A stretch of 64,000 bases of DNA, taken from positions 171,325,220 to 171,389,219 of the forward strand of contig CM077162.1 of NCBI GenBank assembly GCA_039583875.1, read 5' to 3'. The notes under the pieces are model-generated. The model saw only the letters and a list, made by a program, of their open reading frames with translations. It searched no databases and was not told where the DNA came from. Position numbers and translations under genes: made by a program. Positions 57,000 through 64,000 of this stretch are shown here, in pieces (the first letter of the stretch is position 1; each line of letters begins with the position of its first letter). The stretch comes from Platanthera guangdongensis (lineage: Eukaryota > Streptophyta > Magnoliopsida > Asparagales > Orchidaceae).

Positions 57000-59900
57000 A
57001 AAACGAGGCGGAGATCAAAAACTGGCTTGGTGAAGATGTCTAAGTTTAGGGGCTATTCTTGTGTTGTCTGGGTTGCTCTTTATCAGATGTGACAAACGGA
57101 GTTTTTAATTTAATTCCTGCAAATCTGTTCTTTTAAAATCTCTTCACGAATGATCTAACCCTTACTTTCACAAATGGCAGTCAACCTCAATGTGCTTTGT
57201 TCTTTCATGGAATACCGGATTTTTGGAGAAACTTCAACTAAAATACTAATCCATGTATATGGCATGGTGAAGGGCAATTCTCCAACTATGAACTTGATAA
57301 ATTCTTTATCACAGAACATAGATTTATGTAGAGGATGCCAATATTCTGCCACAAAATTATTTTGTACACCTTTAGTTTCTCTAGAAAGGCTAAATCTAGC
57401 ATGAGAGCCCAAAGTTGCAACCATTTAGAATGAGTAGAGAGAAACTCCTTCTCACAAGTGGTTGACGCCATACTGCTATTTGATGGATAACTAATACTCA
57501 GCTTCTGCACTGGACCTGGAGACAACAGACTGCTTTTTACTCTTCCAGCTCACCAGATTTCCCCCAACAAAGGTGCAAAAACCTGAGGTAGACTTGCGAT
57601 CCCCTTTGTCATCAGCATAACTTGCATCTGAGTAGGCTTCAATCCTCAGATGACCATTCTTCTGAAACAGTAATCCTTTCCCAGGCGCTGCTTTGACATA
57701 TTCCAAGATCCGCAAGGCGGACTGAAGATGACAATCCCTGGGCGCTTGCATGAATTGACTCACCTTGCCCACATCATAAGAAATGTCGGGTCTGGTCACT
57801 GTGAGATATATGAGCTTACCAACCAGACGCCTGTACCGCGAACTATCTGAAAGAAGAGGCGAATCATCTGTCCAGGTTTTGTCCTCCCCAATAGCCATGG
57901 GACATCGGGCAGGTTTAGCTCCAGTCAATCCTGCCTCTTTTAAAAGATCAAGGGCATACTTACGCTGAGAGAGAACTAAGGAGTCGGGCTTCCGAGAGAG
58001 TTCGATCCCCAGAAAGTACTTTGGAGAGCCCATATCTTTAGTGATCAGATGTTGGCGAAGATGTAGCTTTGTCAGGGCTACCCCTTCCTGGTCATCGCTA
58101 GTGAGAAGAATATCATCGACGTATACAGCAAGAACAACCAGCCCAGAAGGAGTTTTGCGAATAAAGAGAGAGTGATCAGCAGAGCTTCGCACAAAACCAA
58201 CAGCCGCCACAATACCGCTGAACTTGTCAAACCAAGCTCGAGGACTCTGCTTGAGGCCATAAATTGCCTTCTGCAGCCGGCATACTCGTGTCTCCCCCTG
58301 AGCAACATACCCAGGAGGTTGCTCCATGTAAACGGCCTCGTGAAGATCACCATAAAGGAAGGCATTCTCGACGTCCAGCTGAGAAATTGGCCAATCCCGA
58401 TTGACGGCCACAGAGAGAAGAACCCGGATTGTGCTGAGACGAGCCACAGGGGAGAAGGTGTCAAAGTAATCAACCCCATAGGTCATTTGATTAAAGCCCT
58501 TAGCCACAAGGCGAGCCTTATACCGATCCACAGTGCCGTCTGGGCTAAATTTGACCACAAAGACCCAGCGACAGCCAACAACATCAGTGCCAAAGGGAGG
58601 AGGAACAAGAGTCCAGGTACCCCGCTCAGTGAGGGTCGCCATTTCCTCATCCATGGCCATCTTCCAGTGAGGAATAGCAAGGGCCTCCTGATAGGAGCGG
58701 GGTGTGGCAGTGGCAGAGATAGCCAGTGCAAAGGCCCTGCGAGAAGGAGTAAGACGATCATAGGAAACAACCGCAGCAAGGGGGTGTAAGGTGCACGTCC
58801 GCACCCCTTTGCGAAGAGCTATAGGAAGATCCAGGTCAGCCGGGCCCGCGGCATCCGGAGCATCCGTGGTAGAGAAAGCTGGCCCGGGAGAAGAGAGCGA
58901 CGGCAGCGGAGAGGAGGGAGAGGGTGGTGGTCAAATAGAAGGGAGAGAGAGAGGTGGAGGAAGAGGAGGGGGTGGAGACGGTGTAGTGGTGGAGAGTGGA
59001 GGAGGAGACGAGGGAACGAAGGGAATGGCAGGAGAATCAGAAGCTGGGAGAAGAGGAGAAGAGGCATCCGAGAAGTAGGAGGTATTCTCGAAGAAGGTGA
59101 CGTCAGCAGAGACGAACTGCTTACGAAGGACGGGATCAAAGCAACAGTAGCCTTTAACAAATGAGAAAGTGTGTGGAATACCCCAGAAAGACACATTTGG
59201 TGGAGCTATAGGGGAGAGCTTATCACGGGTGGCAGAAGGGCTGGTTAGCATGCACAACTTGAGGCAGTGCATCCAAGGGCAGATTTGGAGAGGGAGATGA
59301 AACGGCTCCTTGCCCGGATACAAAATGGAGAACGGGGTTTGGCCATGGAGAACCGTGGAGGGAATGCGATTGATGAGGTAGCAGGCAAGGAGAACAGCAT
59401 AGCCCCAATTTAGGAGGTTGAGGAACATGCATCTGGGTCATCAAGGTGCGAGCGACATCGAGCAGGTGGCGGTTTTTGCGTCCTCGGCTACACCATTTTG
59501 TTGTGAAGAATAGACACAACTAGTTTGATGAAGAATCCCATTTTGCATGCAGAATGTAGAGAAGTCACGACTGAGATATTCTGCGGCATTATCAGACACG
59601 AAAAACTATTAATGATAGAAACATCAAACTGAGTTTGATCATGAGATAGAAGGATGTCCATACAGAGAATAATTCGGAGCGATCTTTTGGAACAGATAGC
59701 CAGCCCTTCACGTATCAGCGAAGAGAAATCATCAATAAACGTGACAAAATAGGAACTACCCCGACCAATGGTAAGAGTAGGAGAAGGACCCCAGATGTCG
59801 GAGTGGATAAGATCAAACGGACGGGTAGAGCTACGAACGTGCTTTGGAGGGAAGGAGGACAAGCGGTGATGCTTGCCAAGCTGACAGACCTCACAGTTGA

Positions 59901-60450
59901 GCGGAGGACTGAAATTGAGGAGGAAGGTGGGATAGTCTACCAGAAGTTGACGAAGAAGACGGGGAGGAGCATGACCAAGGCGGAGATGCCATTGGAGATA
60001 GATCTGTGGAGGATGGAGGAGAAGGTGGAAAATAGCAGAAATGCTGTCTAGGAAGTATAAGCTATGTACGCCAGTTTCCTCTCATATAGAGTCCCAGTAG
60101 CAATCGTCCGTTGGAAGTCCGGATCCTGAACATAGAGCATAGACAGTAGAAGTAAATGTGAACGGAACACAAAAGGTGTAATCTGCTTGACAAAGAGATG
60201 TAACAGATAATAAGTTGCACGGGAACTGGGGCATATATAGAAACAAGCTATCCGAAAAGTGTTATAATTAAGAATAAAGACGTGGGTGACATTGGAACTA
60301 TCCCTGTGCCATGAACCTGATGATGAAGAAGCCGTCACCCGATGAGTATACATGGGGGCAATGCGATGAATGTTTTTACTAGGTTAGAGTAATCACTGGA
60401 GATGACCGGTCAAAAAGTGATTCGTAGCACCATGTGTCGATCAGCCATTT
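57000..60450 (-). pseudogene. pol: copia-3A pol (PR-IN-RT-RH)
   Basis: Protease: GKWLIDTWCYESLFDRSSPVITLT (60385-60455; compare WLIDTGA). GAG-pre-integrase near 59890-60000 (WHLRLGHAPPRLLRQ). Integrase: CEVCQLGKHHRLSSFP, HSDIWGPSP, FIDDFSS (59700-59880), broken afterwards. Then an intact frame of 437 codons, 58804-57491: [72 protein letters not shown] (RT), and SDASYADDKGDRKSTSGFCTFVGG, VSRSSAEAEY (RNase H). The rest of RNase H (57490-57000) is disrupted by short patches. RT catalytic residues are intact, unlike in the other elements of the window. Confidence 0.92.
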
Positions 60451-60639
60451 GCCCTGAGGTAACAACGTGTGCACGACACAGAAGACGTCGACACCCCGCA
60501 GTGTCGACAAGTCATCGACAGGGATGCAGAAGAAACTGCAGACAGGTCTCGGTCGACAGTCGACACTCAGCGGCACGAAGGGCCACGACCAAGGTGCAGA
60601 GCACAAGCCGCGTCGACTAAACAAGGAGGTCGCGGTCGA

Positions 60640-61430
60640 CTAACCCAGTGAAGCTGTGTCTAAGAGTCGAAGAGGCTTGAGAGGCCGCTCAAACAAGGCA
60701 GAGAATCCGCGTTGAAACCGCGTGTCGGGAACACTCAGGGAACAATGCTGTCGAACACGAGCGGCTAGGATCCAGAGTCAAGGCACAGCGGGGAAGTAAG
60801 TCGTCGACGGACTGCAAATGTGTCGAGCGACACAGAAGAGAGGAGAAGAGTCAGGTGACCGCGACCAAGATGCGGGTAAGTAAGTGGACAACCCAGCACG
60901 TGTCAGGCAGACTCTACAGCAGTTGCGAAGAAAGTGCGGTCAAGGGCACAGCGGGGAAGAGTGTCGCGCGGACTTAGCAAAGGCAGAGCGAACAAAAGAG
61001 AGGAGTAAGAGCAGTGTGACCGCGACCAAGATGCGGGTAAGAAAGGAATGTGTCAACCCGCACGGTCAGGAAGTCTCAACAGCAGCAAACCGCGAAGTGT
61101 CAGAGACAACACACGCGGACAGAGACAGACCGCAGTCGACTAGGAACTCGGAGCGGCAGGAAAGTATCAAGGAGCACGGCGATACGGAAGACTATGTCGC
61201 TGCGACAAAGAGCAGTAGGAGAAGAGAACACAAGAAGTTGTGTCGAGCAAGCCGCGCAAACAGGTGATGTGGACAGAAAATTCAGTAGCCGCGCGGAGAT
61301 AGAAGATCAAGTACGTGTGGACAGAGGAGAACTCAAAGCCGCGAACAAGCCGCAGAACGCGGAAGACAAGCCGCGAGACAATAGAGAGCGCACAGAATCA
61401 GGAGTTGTGGAAACCTTGTAGACCGTGTCC
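60640..61430 (-). repeat. copia-3A leader with 161-bp tandem repeat and GTCGAC words
   Basis: GGCACAGCGGGGAAG (60783 and 60945) and GACCGCGACCAAGATGCGGG (60857 and 61018) recur with a 161-162-bp period; the material between is similar but interrupted. GTCGAC/TCGACA words are frequent across 60420-60860. Plus-strand ORFs here have no motifs. This replaces the usual gag position. Confidence 0.7.
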
Positions 61431-61440
61431 TCTGATACCA

Positions 61441-61837
61441 TGTTAGAAAGTAGAGAAAGGTCTATAAGCGAAAAGAAGAGAACAAGCCGAATAAACTTTT
61501 GAATAATCGAAATTTTATTATCCAAAAAAGATAACTATTACAAAGGTATGCCCTCCCTTCAGAGATATAGAATGGAGGAGAGAAGAGAGAAGGCCTACAA
61601 ATAAGAGATGTGGGACTAAAATTTACAAGCTAAGCGGACTGTACAAAGTAAACCGCACAGGCCGCGCGGTTAGACAGAAGGACTAACCGCACGGCTTACA
61701 ATAAGAGATGTACACAGAGAGGTCGCCTGTGAAGATTGCTAGACCGCCCGGTTTACAAGTCGCCGAGTCAAACCGCCAGACCGCGCGGTCTCTAACCCGC
61801 CAGTTGGAGACAGACCGCCCGGTCTCCAACTTCAACA
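61441..61837 (-). repeat. LTR shared by copia-3A and copia-3B (397 bp)
   Basis: Acts as 5' LTR of copia-3A and, because the purine tract CCAGAGGGGGAG (61838-61849) and RNase H of a second copy follow on its right, as 3' LTR of copia-3B. It contains palindromes AGACCGCGCGGTCT and AGACCGCCCGGTCT (61780-61830). Confidence 0.9.
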
Positions 61838-64000
61838 CTCCCCCTCTGGAAAGCTGGAGCATATATATCAATCATGCCCAGCTTGTCAGAGGCAAACATG
61901 CAGAAACGAGGCGGTCTTATTCAGTTCTACTGGCTTGGTGAAGATGTCGGCTAGCTCTTTATCAGATGTGACAAACGGAGTGCAAATCTGTTCTTCCAAA
62001 ATCTCTTCACGAATGAAATGGCAGTCAACTCCCCTCAATGTGCTTTGTTCTTTCATGGAATACCGGATTTTTGGAGATGTATATGGCGGCCTTGTTATCA
62101 CAGAACATAGGTAGAGGATGGTTGTACACCTCTCCTAAATAAAGGCTGAGGGTAGCATGAGAGCCCGCAACCATTTCAACTCACAAGTGGTTGACGCCAT
62201 ACTGCGATACTCAGCTTCTGCACTGGACCTTGTTGGAGACAACAGACTGCTTGGTTTTTACTCTTCCAGTTGGCTAAGTGTACCAGATTTCCCCCAACAA
62301 AGGTGCAAAAACCTGAGGTAGACTTGCGATCCCCTTTGTCATCAGCATAACTTGCATCTGAGTAGGCTTCAATCCTCAGATGAAGGACCATTCTTCTGAA
62401 ACAGTAATCCTTTCCCAGGCGTACACTGCTTTGACATATTCCAAGATCCGCAAGGCGGAAGTGGAAGTACCCATATGACAATCCCTGGGCTGTGTTGTGC
62501 TTGCATGAATTGACTCACTGTGTGTTTGCTTGCCCACATCATAAGAAATGTCGGGTCTGGTCACTGTGAGATATATGAGCTTACCAACCAGACGCCTGTA
62601 CCGCGAACTATCTGAAAGAAGAGGCGAATCATCTGTCCAGGTTTTGTCCTCCCCAATAGCCATGGGACATCGGGCAGGTTTAGCTCCAGTCAATCCTGCC
62701 TCTTTTAAAAGATCAAGGGCATACTTACGCTGAGAGAGAACTAAGGAGTCGGGCTTCCGAGAGAGTTCGATCCCCTAAAAGAAAGTACTTTGGAGAGCCC
62801 ATATCTTTAGTGATCAGATTTTTTTGTTGGCGAAGATGTAGAAAGAGCTTTGTCAGGGCTACCCCAATTTCTATGGAGAAGGCTGGTCATACCGCTAGTG
62901 AGTAAAAAGCAAACAATAGCAATCTCGACGTATATAGCAAGAACAACCAGCCCAGAAGGAGTTTTGCGAATAAAGAGAGAGTGATCAGCAGAGCTTCGCA
63001 CAAAACCAACAGCCGCCACAATACCGCTGAACTTGTCAAACCAAGCTCGAGGACTCTGCTTGAGGCCATAAATTGCCTTCTGCAGCCGGCATACTCGTGT
63101 CTCCCCAAGACTGAGCAACATACCCAGGAGGTTGCTCCATGTAAACGGCCTCGTGAAGATCACCATAAAGGAAGGCATTCTCGACGTCCAGCTGAGAAAT
63201 TGGCCAATCCCGATTGACGGCCACAGAGAGAAGAACCCGGATTGTGCTGAGACGAGCCACAGGGGAGTTTAAGGTCTTCAAAGTAATCAACCCCATAGGT
63301 CTGAGTAAAGCCCTAGAAAATTTTAGCCACAAGGCGAGCCTTATACCGATCCACAGTGCCGTCTGGGCTAAATTTGCAGGAGACCACAAAGACCCAGTCA
63401 ACGACAGCCAACAAGTTTTTGGCATCAGTGCCAAAGGCATCGAGGAGGAACAAGCGTTGAGTCTTTGGCGTTGAAGGACTCTACCCCGCAAATATTCAGT
63501 GAGGGTCAAAAAGCCATTTCCTCATCCATGGCCATCTTCCAGTGAGGAATAGCAAGGGCCTCCAAAATTGATAGGAGCGGGGTGTGGCAGTGGCAGAGAT
63601 AGCCAGTGCACCTTTTCAGGCCCTGCGAGAAGGAGTAAGACGATCATAGGAAATTGTGCCAACCGCAGCAAGGGGGTGTAAGGTGCACCTCTCATTCGCA
63701 CCCCTTTGCGAAAGCTATAGGTCTCATACCCTAGATCCAGGTCAGCCGGGCCCGCGGCATCTTCTCCTCCGGAGCATCCGTGGTAGAGAAAGCTGGCCCG
63801 GGAGAAGAGAGCGACGGCAGCGGAGATTCTTGGAGGGAGAGGGTGAACTTGTGGAGAAGGGAGAGAGAGAGGTGGCTCCAAGGAGAGATTCAATAGTTAT
63901 TCATCTTCTATCAATAACTGAGGGGGTGGAGACGGTGTAGAACCCTGGCTATTTGGAGAAGGAGGAGACTGTATGTAAATGAGGGAACGAAGGGAATCAA
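61838..64000 (-). mobile_element. copia-3B: second tandem copy, runs off the window
   Basis: Collinear with 56865-58990: the same end of pol, in the same order, beyond the shared LTR. It extends past position 64000, so its 5' half is not seen. The arrangement LTR-int-LTR-int is expected from unequal recombination between LTRs or from nested insertion at an LTR. Confidence 0.9.
61886..63893 (-). pseudogene. pol: copia-3B pol, C-terminal half (RT-RH), patched
   Basis: RNase H end: [19 protein letters not shown] and ELADIFTKPVEL (61910-62025), better preserved than in copia-3A. Then SDASYADDKGDRKSTSGF (about 62320-62375), GAKPARCPMAIGEDKTWTDDS (62640-62690) and the RT blocks [21 protein letters not shown] (63110-63175). 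Insertions of about 3 to 25 bp break the frame every 60-250 bp, including at the YVDD region (about 62900), while the sequence between them is nearly identical to copia-3A. Confidence 0.85.

Larger units (their letters stand above)
56330..61837 (-). mobile_element. copia-3A: Ty1/copia element, minus strand, gag missing
   Basis: LTRs at 56330-56864 (3') and 61441-61837 (5') begin TGTTGAAG and end CTAACA when read on the minus strand. The primer site TGGTATCAGAG abuts the 5' LTR (61430-61440). Protease, integrase, RT and RNase H lie between 60450 and about 57000. The segment where gag should be (60640-61430) is a repetitive GTCGAC-rich leader without a gag fold, so the element is non-autonomous. 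It was inserted into the copia-2 3' LTR. Confidence 0.9.

Noticed and set aside
60402..61421. Plus-strand Arg/Thr-rich ORFs
   Set aside because: They lie antisense in the copia-3A leader, follow the repeat period and show no motifs.

Overview
The window looks like a repeat-dense stretch of a flowering-plant nuclear chromosome. The evidence is a Tekay-type Ty3/gypsy chromovirus, three Ty1/copia lineages (one Sirevirus-like), an L1-type LINE with a plant RNase H tail, a BED-finger hAT transposase with introns, Tourist-like MITEs with TTA/TAA target duplications, and met-tRNA primer-binding sites. GC-rich coding islands hint at a monocot, but I cannot name the species. There is no convincing intact host gene, only two weak exon candidates (1948-2242 minus, 19950-20213 minus). 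A 500-N assembly gap lies at 32922-33421.

Layout. 1-3.7 kb: AT-rich DNA with a Tourist MITE, a candidate transit-peptide exon and a GC-rich fold-back. 3.7-13.4 kb: a decayed gypsy element (gypsy-1) cut in its integrase by a 5.7-kb LINE flanked by 20-bp target duplications. 13.4-21 kb: relic DNA with a palindrome-rich TIR element, MITEs, a FAR1/MULE relic and a lone copia LTR with primer site. 21.06-32.9 kb: copia-1, carrying two nested hAT elements of one family (a 0.7-kb non-autonomous copy and a 4.95-kb copy with a four-exon transposase gene). 33.4-44.2 kb: gypsy-2 on the minus strand, with a 5.07-kb LTR, a likely 116-bp intron between gag and protease, and LTR segments identical over the 590 bp that can be compared. 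44.2-49.4 kb: an element bounded by about 745-bp inverted repeats and carrying two non-catalytic genes; it sits in the pre-integrase region of copia-2. 49.4-56.3 kb: copia-2, Sirevirus-like, with a third ORF of about 1000 codons after pol, preceded by an array of 23-bp inverted repeats that recurs in its LTR. 56.3-64 kb: copia-3, two minus-strand copies in tandem sharing one LTR, differing mainly by short patches.

Insertion order that can be read: LINE into gypsy-1; both hATs into copia-1; long-TIR element into copia-2, then gypsy-2 at the outer tip of that element; copia-3 into the copia-2 3' LTR. Many nonsense codons are Gln, Arg or Trp codons one C-to-T or G-to-A step from stop, as expected in methylated, silenced transposons. 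The points most worth a second look are the copia-2 third-ORF control region, the long-TIR gene pair, the gypsy-2 intron and the hAT subterminal repeat arrays.
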